A DNA stretch of 64,000 bases from Roseburia hominis A2-183 (GCF_000225345.1 NC_015977.1:1223501-1287500), one strand, 5' to 3'; numbered from the stretch's first letter, positions 33,424 to 47,496 are shown. The notes: generated by a model from the sequence alone, not told the origin. Numbers and translations are program-made.

Positions 33424-35124
33424 ATGAAGAGAAGGAAACTTATCAGTGTATTGCTGGCAGCCACAATGATGGCAGCCATGTTTGCCGGATGCGGGAGTGA
33501 TGCGGCATCGACAGACGCAAAGGAAAACGCAGACGGTGCAGACAGCACGGAAGCCGGTGGGGTAAAAGAATTTACGGCTTTTTTTGCAGTTCCCGGTTCA
33601 GAGATCAATGACGACAATGAGATTCAGCAGATCATTGCCGATAAGACCGGCGTGAAAGTGAAGGAAACATGGCTGACCGGACAGACGGCAGAGGAAGCTG
33701 TCGGCATGATGATCACCGGTGGTGAGCTGCCGGACTTTATCTGCGGGGGAAGCGGACAGTCACAGCTCTATGATGCAGACGTTCTGGTAGCACTCGATGA
33801 TTATCTGGATGATTATCCGAATATCAAAAACTTCTTTACACAGCAGCAGTGGGATCAGCTTCGCCAGGACGACGGACATATCTACTGGATACCGCAGTTC
33901 AGCAATATCAAGGGAGAAGAGAAGGTTTGTACACACAACGATGAGGCATTCTGGATTCAGGCCAGGGTATTAAAATGGGCGGATTATCCAGAGATCCGTA
34001 CCATGGATCAGTATTTTGATCTGATTGAGAGATATAATGAGGCAAATCCGACCATGGAAGACGGAACAGAGAACATTCCGTATACGATTCTCTGCGATGA
34101 CTGGAGATATTTCTGCCTTGAGAATGCGCCGCAGTTTCTGGATGGATATCCAAACGACGGCTCCTGTATCGTAGATCCGGAGACATTGACGGTGATCGAT
34201 TATAATACGACGGATACCGCAGTAAAGTATTTCCAGAAATTGAATGAAGAATATCAGAAGGGAATTGTAGATCCGGAATCCTTTACACAGACCTATGATG
34301 AGTATATTGCCAAACTGTCAACCGGACGTGTACTTGGCATGATTGACCAGTGGTGGGATTTTGCTTACACTGCGGGAGATGCAATCAAGCAGGCAGGGCT
34401 GGATGCACAGGGATGCGATTACATTCCGCTTCCGATTACCATTGATGAGAGTGTCAAAAACCAGTGGCACTGTTCCGGCGGTGTGTTAAATGTATCAGAC
34501 GGTCTTGCGATCACCACAAGCTGTGAGGATGTGGAAGCTGCACTGCAGTTTGTAGATGACCTCCTCTCACAGGATATTCACAACCTGCGTTTCTGGGGAG
34601 TGGAAGGCGTTGACTATAATGTGGATGACAACGGTGAATTTTACCGCACAGAGGAGCAGAGAACCAGAGCGGTTGACACTGCATACAAAGCATCCCATAC
34701 CTGTACCTATTCTTATTTTCCGCAGTATTCCGGTACAAGTGATGACGGAATCAATGCGAATAAGCCGGATGGACAGGCGAATGAATTTTTTGACGGATTA
34801 AATGATGATGTAAAAGAAGCATTTTCTGCTTATGGCGCAGAGACCTATGTGGATATGATCGGAACAAATGAAGCTCCGGGTGCATGGTATCCGATGTGGT
34901 CCTATTCAAACAGCTTCACTACCGATACGGAAGGCGGTATGGCATGGAATAAGATCGGTGAGATCAAGCACGAGTATCTCCCACAGGTCGTGATGGCAAA
35001 AGATTTTGACGCGGCATGGGCAGAGTACATGGATGCATACAACAGCTGCGATCCGGGTGCGTTTATCGGTGAGTTACAGACAGAACTTGATAAGAGAATG
35101 GAAGAAGCAGCGAAATACGAATAA
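33424..35124 (+). CDS. ABC-importer sugar-binding lipoprotein (LplA-like)
   Basis: A 566-residue extracellular lipoprotein. The signal peptide ends in FAGC with Cys23 lipidated. A Ser/Asp/Ala-rich spacer leads to a large CUT1-type substrate-binding fold with GHIYWIPQF, AFWIQARVLKWA and QFLDGYPNDG. Its size matches LplA/YtcQ-type proteins rather than short maltose-type ones. It would capture oligosaccharides for the two permeases downstream. A terminator hairpin between this gene and the first permease would give an excess of binding protein. The ligand is inferred from context to be a xylan-derived oligosaccharide. Confidence 0.93.
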   Translation: MKRRKLISVLLAATMMAAMFAGCGSDAASTDAKENADGADSTEAGGVKEFTAFFAVPGSEINDDNEIQQIIADKTGVKVKETWLTGQTAEEAVGMMITGGELPDFICGGSGQSQLYDADVLVALDDYLDDYPNIKNFFTQQQWDQLRQDDGHIYWIPQFSNIKGEEKVCTHNDEAFWIQARVLKWADYPEIRTMDQYFDLIERYNEANPTMEDGTENIPYTILCDDWRYFCLENAPQFLDGYPNDGSCIVDPETLTVIDYNTTDTAVKYFQKLNEEYQKGIVDPESFTQTYDEYIAKLSTGRVLGMIDQWWDFAYTAGDAIKQAGLDAQGCDYIPLPITIDESVKNQWHCSGGVLNVSDGLAITTSCEDVEAALQFVDDLLSQDIHNLRFWGVEGVDYNVDDNGEFYRTEEQRTRAVDTAYKASHTCTYSYFPQYSGTSDDGINANKPDGQANEFFDGLNDDVKEAFSAYGAETYVDMIGTNEAPGAWYPMWSYSNSFTTDTEGGMAWNKIGEIKHEYLPQVVMAKDFDAAWAEYMDAYNSCDPGAFIGELQTELDKRMEEAAKYE

Positions 35125-35142
35125 CACATAAAATGAAATTGG

Positions 35143-35184
35143 AAACAGGCAGATGCAAGGAAGATTTCATCTGCCTGTTTTTTT
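35143..35184 (+). terminator. Terminator between binding protein and permease genes
   Basis: AAACAGGCAGATG (35143-35155) pairs with CATCTGCCTGTTT (35168-35180) and runs into further T to 35184. The ribosome site of the next gene starts at 35185. Partial read-through would make permease mRNA scarcer than binding-protein mRNA. Confidence 0.85.
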
Positions 35185-35196
35185 AAGGAGTGGGGT

Positions 35197-36153
35197 ATGG
35201 CTTTGACGAGAACAAGATCCAAAGAAAAAGAAAATCAATATAAAGCAAAGATCACCTGGAAAGAAATAAAGAGACAGAAAGTTCTGCTGTTCTGGAGTGG
35301 TGTGATGGTAATCTATGGCATCATTTTCTATTACCTTCCACTGGCGGGATGGGCGATGGCGTTCCAGAATTATAAGCCAAAGCTTGGAATTTTCCACTCT
35401 GAGTTTGTGGGACTGCAGAAGTTTCAGACCTTATTTTCGGATATGACATTTATCCGTGTCATCCGGAATACGCTTGCGATGGGTGTGATAAACCTGGTTG
35501 TGACATTTGTGACAGCAATCGCATTTGCGATTCTCTTAAACGAGATAAAATCACATGGCGGGAAAAAGGTTGTTCAGACCATCTCTTATCTGCCACATTT
35601 CCTGTCCTGGATTATCGTAACGGGAATTCTGCATGATATGCTCTCGGGAAGCGGAATCATCAATGAGATATTGATGAATCTGCATGTGATTACACAGCCA
35701 ATCAATTTTTTTGCACATCCGAATTATTTCTGGCCGATCGTCGCGTTTGCCAATGTGTGGAAAGAGACAGGATGGAATGCCATTATTTACCTGGCAGCCA
35801 TCACATCCATTGATCCGTCCCTGTATGAAGCGGCTTCCATTGACGGTGCGGGAAGATGGGCAAAAATCAAATACGTGACACTTCCGGGAATCAAACCAAC
35901 GATTATGATTCTTCTGTTAATGAATGTAGGAAATGTATTAAATGCCGGATTTGAGATTCAGTACCTTCTGGGAAACGGACTGGTGCAGAAAGTGTCTCAG
36001 ACGATTGATATCTATGTACTTAAATGGGGTATCAGTCAGGGAGATTATTCCATTGGTACGGCTGCAGGTATCTTTAAGAGTGCGGTAAGTATCATTCTGA
36101 TTGTCATTGCAAACCAGATTGCAAAGCGCAACGGAGAAGAAAGGTTATTCTAA
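35197..36153 (+). CDS. ABC sugar permease, LplB-like
   Basis: A 318-residue inner-membrane permease with six predicted membrane segments. The cytoplasmic loop that contacts the ATPase is DPSLYEAASIDGAGRWAKIKYVTLP, carrying the EAA signature with the conserved Gly. The LplB-type features are a basic N-terminus and the first-helix pattern YLPLAGWAMAFQNY-KP. It pairs with the next permease and the binding lipoprotein before it. An ATPase gene is not in the window, so a shared ATPase encoded elsewhere is expected. The ribosome site AAGGAG directly follows the terminator T tract. Confidence 0.93.
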   Translation: MALTRTRSKEKENQYKAKITWKEIKRQKVLLFWSGVMVIYGIIFYYLPLAGWAMAFQNYKPKLGIFHSEFVGLQKFQTLFSDMTFIRVIRNTLAMGVINLVVTFVTAIAFAILLNEIKSHGGKKVVQTISYLPHFLSWIIVTGILHDMLSGSGIINEILMNLHVITQPINFFAHPNYFWPIVAFANVWKETGWNAIIYLAAITSIDPSLYEAASIDGAGRWAKIKYVTLPGIKPTIMILLLMNVGNVLNAGFEIQYLLGNGLVQKVSQTIDIYVLKWGISQGDYSIGTAAGIFKSAVSIILIVIANQIAKRNGEERLF

Positions 36154-36166
36154 GGAGGGTAATAGC

Positions 36167-37075
36167 ATGCAACAGCTGGCAGGAGCAAATAAAAAAAGAA
36201 AGAGAACAGGATCCGTTGATGCATTTCCCATTGTGAACGGAATCATTATGCTTGTGATTGTTGTAATCACATTATATCCGGTGCTGAATACGCTGGCGAT
36301 TTCATTAAACGATGGCACGGATGCATTGCGTGGCGGAATTTATCTGTGGCCGAGAAAATTTACATGGAAAAATTATATCACGGTATTGCAGAAAGATAAT
36401 CTGATTACCGGTGCATATGTCACGGTTGCGCGAACAGTTATCGGAACAGTGCTGGCACTGGCTGCAAACGCGATTCTGGCGTTTGTTGTCAGCCGGAAAC
36501 GATTTCTGTTTAAGAGAAGCCTTTCCCTGTTCTGGGTCATTACAATGTATGTGAATGGAGGAATGATTCCGACATTCCTGCTTTACAAAGGACTCGGTCT
36601 TACCAATAGTTTCTGGGTGTATGTAATTCCGGGCATGGTAAGTGCGTTTAATATGCTGGTAATCCGCACTTACATGAATGGTATATCGGACAGTCTGGAA
36701 GAATCCGCACAGTTAGACGGTGCCGGATATACGACAATTTTTCTAAAGATTTACTGTCCGCTCTGCAAGCCGGTATTTGCGACGGTGGCATTGTTCGTTG
36801 CAGTCGGACAATGGAATTCCTGGTTTGATGCCATGCTGTACAACCGCATGAATTCTGATCTGACGACGCTGCAGTATGAGCTGATGAAGCTGCTGTCATC
36901 CGTCACGAATCAGGGAACTTCGGCAGAAGCCATGAAGAATGCAGTGGGAACCGTTACACCGACGTCAGTCCGCTCTGCGGCAACGATACTCACGATGCTG
37001 CCGATTATCTGCATCTATCCGTTTTTACAGAAATATTTTGTCACCGGTCTTACACTCGGTGGCGTAAAAGAATAA
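36167..37075 (+). CDS. ABC sugar permease, LplC-like
   Basis: A 302-residue membrane permease with six predicted segments and the EAA loop DSLEESAQLDGAGYTTIFLKIYCPL. The end FVTGLTLGGVKE is typical of the second CUT1 permease. ATG 36167 behind AAGGAGGG is chosen; an ATG at 36101 lies inside the preceding gene. It would form the transmembrane heterodimer with the LplB-like protein. A separate promoter follows for a second binding-protein gene. Confidence 0.93.
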   Translation: MQQLAGANKKRKRTGSVDAFPIVNGIIMLVIVVITLYPVLNTLAISLNDGTDALRGGIYLWPRKFTWKNYITVLQKDNLITGAYVTVARTVIGTVLALAANAILAFVVSRKRFLFKRSLSLFWVITMYVNGGMIPTFLLYKGLGLTNSFWVYVIPGMVSAFNMLVIRTYMNGISDSLEESAQLDGAGYTTIFLKIYCPLCKPVFATVALFVAVGQWNSWFDAMLYNRMNSDLTTLQYELMKLLSSVTNQGTSAEAMKNAVGTVTPTSVRSAATILTMLPIICIYPFLQKYFVTGLTLGGVKE

Positions 37076-37112
37076 TTCCATATAAAAGCGAAGGAGCGTA
37101 TGCAATCCCATC

Positions 37113-37141
37113 TTGCCGGTGTCCCTTAAAAACAGTATAAT
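37113..37141 (+). promoter_or_regulatory. Promoter of the second binding-protein gene
   Basis: TTGCCG, 17 bp, TATAAT lies 23 bp before ATG 37165. It predicts a very short leader and separate expression from the permeases. Confidence 0.72.
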
Positions 37142-37164
37142 TGACTGGAAAAGAGGGAAAACAG

Positions 37165-40834
<3,670 letters not shown>

Positions 40835-40851
40835 GGAGAAGGATTGAAAAT

Positions 40852-43779
40852 ATGGAAGAGATTATATTTTGGATGGAAGATGCAGCAGATTCCGGGGTAA
40901 AGAAGATAGCGGATAAAGTTGCCGGCGATGTGGAGCTGGTAACGGACAGACGCCCGCGGGTGCTGTACGGCACATCACAGGAAGAACTTGCGGATGTGGC
41001 AGAACGGGCAGAGACTGTGATTGTTCCGGCTACGGTTGGAAAAAGCAGACTTCTGGAGCAGATGGAGGAAGAAAAGAGAATCGGTCTGGAACAGATCCGG
41101 GGAAAACGGGAGTGTTATGGCTGGTTTTTTCTGAACGATCCAGAATGGCATGGAACACAGATTCTTCTGATTGCAGGGAGCGATAAGCGTGGAACAATCT
41201 ACGGACTGTTTCATCTGTCAGAACTTCTGGGCGTATCTCCGTTTGTCGACTGGTGTGGTATCAGGCCACCTCACCGTGAACATGTGGGGCTTCGTGCATC
41301 GATGGCGTGTGTGGCGGGAGAGCCGTCTGTAAGATACCGCGGTTTTTTTATCAATGATGAATGGCCGGCATTTGGAACATGGTGCAACCGGCGCTTTGGG
41401 GGATTTGGAACTTCGGTTTATGAGCATGTGTTTGAATTGCTGCTAAGGCTGAAAGGAAACTATCTGTGGCCGGCGATGTGGAGCGCCAGATTTGGGGATG
41501 ACGGCCCGGGACTTGCAAACGCAAAGCTGGCAGACGAATACGGAATCATTATGGGAATGTCGCATCATGAGCCGTGTCTGAGACAGGGGGAGGAGTATAA
41601 GTACCTGCGAGGAAAAGATTCGGTATATGGCGATGCATGGAATTTCCGGACGAACCGGGAAGGCATCATCCGGTTCTGGAAAGACGGACTGCTTCGGAGA
41701 GGAAAATTTGAAAATGTGATTACCCTGGGCATGCGTGGAGAGGCGGATACGGCAATTCTCGGAGAAAAAGCAACATTGGAAGACAATATTGAACTGCTGC
41801 GCGATGTGCTAAAAACGCAGAATGAGCTGATCCGGGAGTGTGTGGATGAGGACGTAAAGCGTGTCCCGAGAATGCTTGCTCTCTACAAGGAAGTGGAAGC
41901 GTTTTTTTATGGAAATGATCAGACGGCGGGGCTGATGGGATCGGAAGAACTGGAAGATGTTATTTTACTGCTGTGTGATGACAACTATGGAAACCTCAGG
42001 ACACTGCCGACAAAGGAGATGAGGACGCATAAGGGCGGATATGGGATGTACTATCATCTGGACTATCACGGCTGGCCCATTTCCTATGAATGGATCAACA
42101 GTTCGTACCTTCCGAAAATCTGGGAACAAATGACAACGGCATATGAATTCGGGGTGCGGGAACTTTGGATTGTCAATGTGGGGGATATTGCAACGCAGGA
42201 GTTCCCACTGTCGTATTTTCTGGATATGGCATATGATTTTGGACGTTGGGGAAGTGGTGCCGTCAATCAGACCGCAGAGTATACCAGACAGTGGACGAGG
42301 CAGCAGTTTGGAAGCTTTACGGAGGAAATACAGGAACAGATTGCGGACGTTCTGCAGGGATATACCAGATTGATACAAAAGAGAAGACCTGAGGCAATGC
42401 GTGCAATGGTGTATCACCCGGTGCATGGAAGAGAAACGCAGGATACACTGGAGGAGATTAAGCGGATACTTACGGAAGCGGAGCGTGTGTATGCGTGGGT
42501 GAAGGAACATGCGCCGGAATACGAAGCGGCGTTTGTGGCGCTCATCTATTACCCTGCGGCAGGAACACTGAATCTGACCAGGATGCATCTTCTGGCAGGG
42601 ATGAATCAATACCTGGCAAAGCTTGGAGCACTTCGCGCGAATGATTACGGGGATGCGGTAGAACAGTGTCTGAAGCGTGACCGGGAACTGGTGACGGCAT
42701 ATCATCAGATGGATCACGGACGCTGGGATGGCATGGGAGCATCGGAGCATATCGGATTTGTGCACTGGAATGAGGATGAATGTTTAAACCCTGTGATTCA
42801 CCGGGTACTGCCCGCGGATAAACCGAGACTGGTTGTGACAGTGGATCAGACGATGCAGCATGCAGAGGGAAGCCCGTGGCTTACGGAATCCATGAAACTG
42901 CCGGATTTTTTAGACCCTGCGTGCAGGAGCGCCGGGATCACCCTGTATGGGCTGAGTGAATGTGAGGCTGCATACGAGGTCACAGAAAAACCGGAATGGC
43001 TTTCGGTGTGTCCGATGCAGGGCGTGCTGGACGGGAAAAAGCACAATTATGAAAAGCTGGAACTTGTAATGAACCGGGAGCGTTGGGCAATGAACCGGGA
43101 TGGAAATACAGGTACGTCTGCTTGTGGAGTGCTTGAAATAAAAACGCCTTCCGGCTGCTGCCGGATCGAGATACCGGTATGTGAAAATCTGCCGGAAGTA
43201 CCGGAAGGTACCTTTGTGGATACGGCAGGTTATATTGTGATGGAGGCAGAGCATTATGCAGACCGGAAGGATGGATATGCAGCGGATGGTAAGCGGGAAG
43301 GAAAAAACGAAAAGGTACGGTTTCAATGCATCAGGGACTATGGAAAAACGCGGTCTGCCATGAAAGCATTTCCGGTCACAGCGTATGGTGTGCCGGGAGA
43401 AAATGCACCGTATCTGGAGTATCATTTCTGGGTATCAAAGCCCGGCGGGTATGTACTTACGCTTTATATGCAGCCCTCCAATCCGGTGGCGAACGATCAG
43501 AAACTCTGCTACGGTGTGCAGAATAACGGTGGTGAGATCCGGATTTATAACGCAGTACCTGAGGGATACCGGATCGGAGATCAGGGAGAGTTCTGGGCAA
43601 AAGGTGTATTAGACCAGATACGCAGACAGGAGATTCCGGTTTCATGCAGAAGTGGTATCAACCGTCTGCGCATTTATTCCGTCACACCTGGGTTTGTTCT
43701 GGAAAAGCTGTTGATCCGCCCGGAAGGAACGGATGTCCTGGAAAGTTATCTGGGACCCAAAGAGACGTATCACACATAA
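40852..43779 (+). CDS. GH115 xylan alpha-1,2-glucuronidase
   Basis: A 975-residue intracellular glycosidase. Family markers are the N-terminal domain ending GLFHLSELLGVSPFVDW, the barrel start VRYRGFFINDEWPAFGTW, then GNYLWPAMWSARFGDDG, YGIIMGMSHHEPCLRQG, ITLGMRGEAD and YYHLDYHGWP. A beta-rich C-terminal domain (about 780-975) completes the fold. GH115 enzymes remove glucuronic or 4-O-methylglucuronic acid from xylan and its oligosaccharides. Lack of a signal peptide places it in the cytoplasm with the other enzymes. It starts 17 bp after the esterase gene, behind AAGGAGAAGG, and is followed by GH8 in the same operon. Confidence 0.94.
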   Translation: MEEIIFWMEDAADSGVKKIADKVAGDVELVTDRRPRVLYGTSQEELADVAERAETVIVPATVGKSRLLEQMEEEKRIGLEQIRGKRECYGWFFLNDPEWHGTQILLIAGSDKRGTIYGLFHLSELLGVSPFVDWCGIRPPHREHVGLRASMACVAGEPSVRYRGFFINDEWPAFGTWCNRRFGGFGTSVYEHVFELLLRLKGNYLWPAMWSARFGDDGPGLANAKLADEYGIIMGMSHHEPCLRQGEEYKYLRGKDSVYGDAWNFRTNREGIIRFWKDGLLRRGKFENVITLGMRGEADTAILGEKATLEDNIELLRDVLKTQNELIRECVDEDVKRVPRMLALYKEVEAFFYGNDQTAGLMGSEELEDVILLLCDDNYGNLRTLPTKEMRTHKGGYGMYYHLDYHGWPISYEWINSSYLPKIWEQMTTAYEFGVRELWIVNVGDIATQEFPLSYFLDMAYDFGRWGSGAVNQTAEYTRQWTRQQFGSFTEEIQEQIADVLQGYTRLIQKRRPEAMRAMVYHPVHGRETQDTLEEIKRILTEAERVYAWVKEHAPEYEAAFVALIYYPAAGTLNLTRMHLLAGMNQYLAKLGALRANDYGDAVEQCLKRDRELVTAYHQMDHGRWDGMGASEHIGFVHWNEDECLNPVIHRVLPADKPRLVVTVDQTMQHAEGSPWLTESMKLPDFLDPACRSAGITLYGLSECEAAYEVTEKPEWLSVCPMQGVLDGKKHNYEKLELVMNRERWAMNRDGNTGTSACGVLEIKTPSGCCRIEIPVCENLPEVPEGTFVDTAGYIVMEAEHYADRKDGYAADGKREGKNEKVRFQCIRDYGKTRSAMKAFPVTAYGVPGENAPYLEYHFWVSKPGGYVLTLYMQPSNPVANDQKLCYGVQNNGGEIRIYNAVPEGYRIGDQGEFWAKGVLDQIRRQEIPVSCRSGINRLRIYSVTPGFVLEKLLIRPEGTDVLESYLGPKETYHT

Positions 43780-43806
43780 AGGAAAGAGGAGAAAAGGAGT
43801 AGAACG

Positions 43807-44949
43807 ATGGCGGGAGCATTTGAGACGGGAAAGTATCGCAATGTGTTTGCAGAGTACGGGTATCCGGAAGCGGAGATTCAGAGAAGAGTGGAGCAGACAT
43901 TTGAGACAATTTTTTATGGGAATGAGGAGGAGCGTTTCTATCATGAGGTGGGAGCCGACATGGCATACATAGAGGATACGGGAAACCATGATGTGCGCAC
44001 AGAGGGAATGTCCTATGGAATGATGGCATGTGTGCAGATGAACCGCAGGGAAGAGTTTGACCGGCTGTGGAAATGGACCCGGACATATATGTACATCGAG
44101 GATGGACCATGTAAGAATTATTTTGCGTGGTCCTGTGCAACAGATGGCAGTAAAAATGCGGAAGGTCCGGCTCCCGACGGAGAAGAATATTTTGCCATGG
44201 CACTGTTTTTTGCGGCAGACCGCTGGGGAAATGGAACCGGAATATTCCACTATGCAGATGAGGCGCGGGCAATTCTGCGGGAATGCATCCACAAGGGAGA
44301 GCCGGGGCATCCGGGGGAACCGATGTGGGACACATCCAGGCATCTGATCAAGTTTATTACAAATTGTAATTTCAGCGATCCGTCTTACCATCTGCCCCAT
44401 TTTTATGAATTATTTGCCAGATGGGCGGACGAAGATGACCGGGAGTTCTGGAGAGACGCGGCAGAAGCGAGCAGAGCGTATCTGCATCTGGCATGTCATC
44501 CGGACACCGGTTTGTCGGCGGAGTATGCGGAGTATGACGGGACTCCGCATGAGGGACATCAGGAGATTTTCGGCAGGCATGACTGGTATTACAGTGATGC
44601 GTACCGGACGATTGCGAATATTGCCATGGACTGGCTGTGGTTTGGGAGAGATCCCTGGCAGCAGGAGATTGCGGGAAAATTACAGAGCTTTTACTGCGAA
44701 AAGCAGAGCGGACACTGGGATGGTGTGTTTCTGACGGACGGCACGCTTCTTAGAGAGCGGGCGCTGCACCCGGTTGCGGTGATAGCGGTAAATGCAGAGG
44801 CTTCGCTGGCTGCGAAGGGAGAAAATGCAAAGGAGTGCATCAGAAGGTTCTGGGAGACGCCGCTTCGGACAGGGGAACGCCGTTATTACGACAATTTCCT
44901 GTATCTGTTTGCCATGCTGGCACTGTCCGGGAATTATCGTATTTACTGA
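43807..44949 (+). CDS. GH8 reducing-end xylose-releasing exo-oligoxylanase (Rex)
   Basis: A 380-residue intracellular (alpha/alpha)6-barrel enzyme of the Rex subgroup, which cuts single xylose from the reducing end of xylo-oligosaccharides. The general acid is Glu66 in DVRTEGMSYGMM. Asp124 in PAPDGEEYFAMAL and Asp264 in HDWYYSDAYRTIANIAMDW occupy the places of the substrate-binding and base residues in characterised Rex enzymes. The length matches those enzymes. It works from the opposite end to the GH3 and GH43 xylosidases, so side groups at the non-reducing end would not block it. The gene follows GH115 in the operon. Confidence 0.92.
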   Translation: MAGAFETGKYRNVFAEYGYPEAEIQRRVEQTFETIFYGNEEERFYHEVGADMAYIEDTGNHDVRTEGMSYGMMACVQMNRREEFDRLWKWTRTYMYIEDGPCKNYFAWSCATDGSKNAEGPAPDGEEYFAMALFFAADRWGNGTGIFHYADEARAILRECIHKGEPGHPGEPMWDTSRHLIKFITNCNFSDPSYHLPHFYELFARWADEDDREFWRDAAEASRAYLHLACHPDTGLSAEYAEYDGTPHEGHQEIFGRHDWYYSDAYRTIANIAMDWLWFGRDPWQQEIAGKLQSFYCEKQSGHWDGVFLTDGTLLRERALHPVAVIAVNAEASLAAKGENAKECIRRFWETPLRTGERRYYDNFLYLFAMLALSGNYRIY

Positions 44950-44961
44950 ATAAAGTTAGGT

Positions 44962-45048
44962 CATGAATCTGATATTTTAATGTCGTATCTGGTATTCTGA
45001 TTTTCAAAGGAAGGTTATATTTAATGTAGAAAACCTTAGAAAATCAAA
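44962..45048 (+). promoter_or_regulatory. Shared 17-nt motif and leader hairpin before the GH94 genes
   Basis: CATGAATCTGATATTTT (44962-44978) also occurs at 51607-51623 before the second ABC importer. A hairpin follows, TGATTTTC with AAGGTT pairing to AACCTT with GAAAATCA (about 44998-45048). A promoter in this 115-bp gap is likely, but I cannot place its boxes with confidence. Confidence 0.5.
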
Positions 45049-45064
45049 ACAGGAGAAAGCATAT

Positions 45065-47479
45065 ATGAAATATGGATATTTTGACGAGACGAAGAAAGAG
45101 TATGTAATTACAAGACCGGATACACCGGCACCGTGGGTTAATTATCTCGGTTCCCCGGAATATGGCGCGATTATTTCAAACAATGCAGGCGGATACAGTT
45201 TTGCAAAATCCGGAGCTAACGGAAGAATTTTAAGATACATCTTTAACCAGTTTGACGAACCCGGAAGATATATTTATATCAGGGATAATAAAAGCAAAGA
45301 CTACTGGTCGGCTTCCTGGCAGCCGGTGGGAAAGGATCTGAAAACTTACCGGAGTGAATGCCGCCATGGAACTGCTTATACAAAAATGCAGGCGGATTAC
45401 AGCGGTATTCACTCAGAAGTGAGATATTATGTGCCGCTAGACCGGGCGTATGAGGTGTGGAATGTATGCATTGCCAACACATCTGCAGAAGAAAGAGAAC
45501 TGACGGTTACCGGGTACGCTGAATTTACAAACAACAGCAACTATGAGCAGGATCAGGTGAATTTACAGTATTCGCAGTTTATTACGCGCACGGTTTTCTG
45601 TGGGGATCATGTGCGGCAGATGATTCATGCGAATCTGGATCAGATCGAGGAAGGCAGCGATGTCGATGATAAAATCGTTGTCAGCCGTTTCTTTGCACTG
45701 AAGGGAGCGAAAGTGACATCCTGGTGCGGCGACAGAGAGAAGTTCCTCGGAAGATATCATGGATATGGCAATCCGGCAGGTGTGGCAGAGGGAACATTGT
45801 GTAACGAGGGAAATGAGAACGGCAACAGCTGCGGAGCACTCAGTACGGTGGTGCGGCTTGCACCGGGAGAGCACTGTGAGTTCGCATTTCTGGTTGGAAT
45901 GAAAGAGGAACCTGAGGTGGCAGAGATTTTGGCCTCCTATGCGCTGCCGGAGCAGGTCTGTGGAAAGGAATTGCAGCAGCTGACCGATTACTGGCATGGA
46001 AAGCTTGCACATTTTCAGATAAAGACACCGAGTGAAGAATTCAATGCCATGATAAATACATGGAACGCCTATAACTGCTTTATGACATTTATCTGGTCGC
46101 GTGCAGCGTCGTTTGTCTACTGTGGACTGCGCAATGGATACGGTTATCGTGATACGGTACAGGATATACAGGGAGTCATTCACCTTGCACCGGAGATGGC
46201 AGTTGAAAAAATCAGGTTTATGCTTTCCGCACAGGTGGATAATGGAGGCGGACTGCCACTGGTAAAGTTTACACACAATCCGGGACATGAAGATACGCCG
46301 GATGATGCATCTTATGTAAAGGAGACCGGGCATCCGGCATATCGTGCAGACGATGCGCTCTGGCTGTTTCCGACCGTCTACAAGTATATAGCGGAGACCG
46401 GACATCTGGAATTTATGGATGAAGTGATTCCGTATGCAAACCGGGGAGAGGCGACTGTTTACGAGCATCTGAAGCGTGCCATCGATTTTTCCATGAACCA
46501 TCTGGGAAAACACGGTATGCCGGCGGGGCTGTATGCCGACTGGAATGACTGCTTAAGACTGGGCAAAGAAGGGGAATCCACATTTGTTGCCATGCAGCTT
46601 TATTATGCGATGAATATATTGCGAAAGTTTGCAGAATACAAGCAGGATAAAGAAACGGCTGCCTATCTTGATGAAAAGCAGGAGGAACTGGGGAAATTGC
46701 TGCAGGAACTCTGCTGGAATGAGGACCGTTTTATCCGTGGATTTACAGAAGCAGGCGAAGTGATCGGAAAGCGCACGGATCCGGAGGCAAATATGTGGCT
46801 GAACCCGCAGAGCTGGGCGGTGATCAGCGGGCTGGCAAAAGCGGATCAGGCGGATATGGCGCTTGAGAGGGTATATGAGAAATTAAACACGCCGTATGGT
46901 GCAATATTGATGGACCCGCCGTATCATGCGCACGCCTTTGACGGAGCACTGGCTGTCATCTATAATCCGGGTGCAAAAGAAAATGCAGGTATTTTTTCAC
47001 AGTCGCAGGGATGGATTATCCTGGCGGAGGCATTGCGGGGACATGGAGACAGAGCATTTACTTATTTTATGGAAAATGCACCGGCTGCACAGAATGACCG
47101 TGCACAGATCCGCGTGATTGAACCTTATTGCTATGGACAGTTCACGGAAGGAAAGGCAAGTCCGAATTTCGGAAGGTCACATGTGCACTGGCTCACGGGA
47201 ACTGCTTCCACGGTTATGGTCGGCTGTGTGGAGGGAATTCTGGGTATGCGTCCGGATTTCTATGGACTGCATCTTACGCCTGCAATTCCGCATGAATGGG
47301 AGGAGTTTGAAGTAAATAAAGTTTTCAGAGGCTGCCAGTTACATATTGTTGTGAAAAATCCGGGACATGTGCAGTCGGGATGCGACAGACTACTTGTAAA
47401 TGGAGTCAGGATGCAGGGAGATTATATTCCGCAGGAAGTATTGAAAAAGCAGACAGAAATCGTATTGTATATGTCATAA
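45065..47479 (+). CDS. GH94-family phosphorylase (chitobiose/cellobiose phosphorylase size class)
   Basis: An 804-residue cytoplasmic enzyme that fits GH94: an N-terminal beta-sandwich (about 10-290), a linker, an (alpha/alpha)6 barrel and a C-terminal jelly-roll cap. The general acid aspartate is Asp492 in GLYADWNDCLRLGKEGES, the same position and sequence context as in chitobiose and cellobiose phosphorylases. TGTASTVMVG near the end is the usual phosphate-site region. Such enzymes split beta-linked disaccharides with phosphate to give a sugar 1-phosphate, saving ATP. The acceptor and donor specificity cannot be read by eye; a xylan locus is an unusual place. The ribosome site is AGGAGA. 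Confidence 0.88.
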   Translation: MKYGYFDETKKEYVITRPDTPAPWVNYLGSPEYGAIISNNAGGYSFAKSGANGRILRYIFNQFDEPGRYIYIRDNKSKDYWSASWQPVGKDLKTYRSECRHGTAYTKMQADYSGIHSEVRYYVPLDRAYEVWNVCIANTSAEERELTVTGYAEFTNNSNYEQDQVNLQYSQFITRTVFCGDHVRQMIHANLDQIEEGSDVDDKIVVSRFFALKGAKVTSWCGDREKFLGRYHGYGNPAGVAEGTLCNEGNENGNSCGALSTVVRLAPGEHCEFAFLVGMKEEPEVAEILASYALPEQVCGKELQQLTDYWHGKLAHFQIKTPSEEFNAMINTWNAYNCFMTFIWSRAASFVYCGLRNGYGYRDTVQDIQGVIHLAPEMAVEKIRFMLSAQVDNGGGLPLVKFTHNPGHEDTPDDASYVKETGHPAYRADDALWLFPTVYKYIAETGHLEFMDEVIPYANRGEATVYEHLKRAIDFSMNHLGKHGMPAGLYADWNDCLRLGKEGESTFVAMQLYYAMNILRKFAEYKQDKETAAYLDEKQEELGKLLQELCWNEDRFIRGFTEAGEVIGKRTDPEANMWLNPQSWAVISGLAKADQADMALERVYEKLNTPYGAILMDPPYHAHAFDGALAVIYNPGAKENAGIFSQSQGWIILAEALRGHGDRAFTYFMENAPAAQNDRAQIRVIEPYCYGQFTEGKASPNFGRSHVHWLTGTASTVMVGCVEGILGMRPDFYGLHLTPAIPHEWEEFEVNKVFRGCQLHIVVKNPGHVQSGCDRLLVNGVRMQGDYIPQEVLKKQTEIVLYMS

Positions 47480-47496
47480 GATGGGAGGAAAGATTC

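Noticed and set aside
41965..42765. 266-codon minus-strand frame
   Set aside because: Antisense to GH115, rich in His, Cys and Arg as expected of a shadow.
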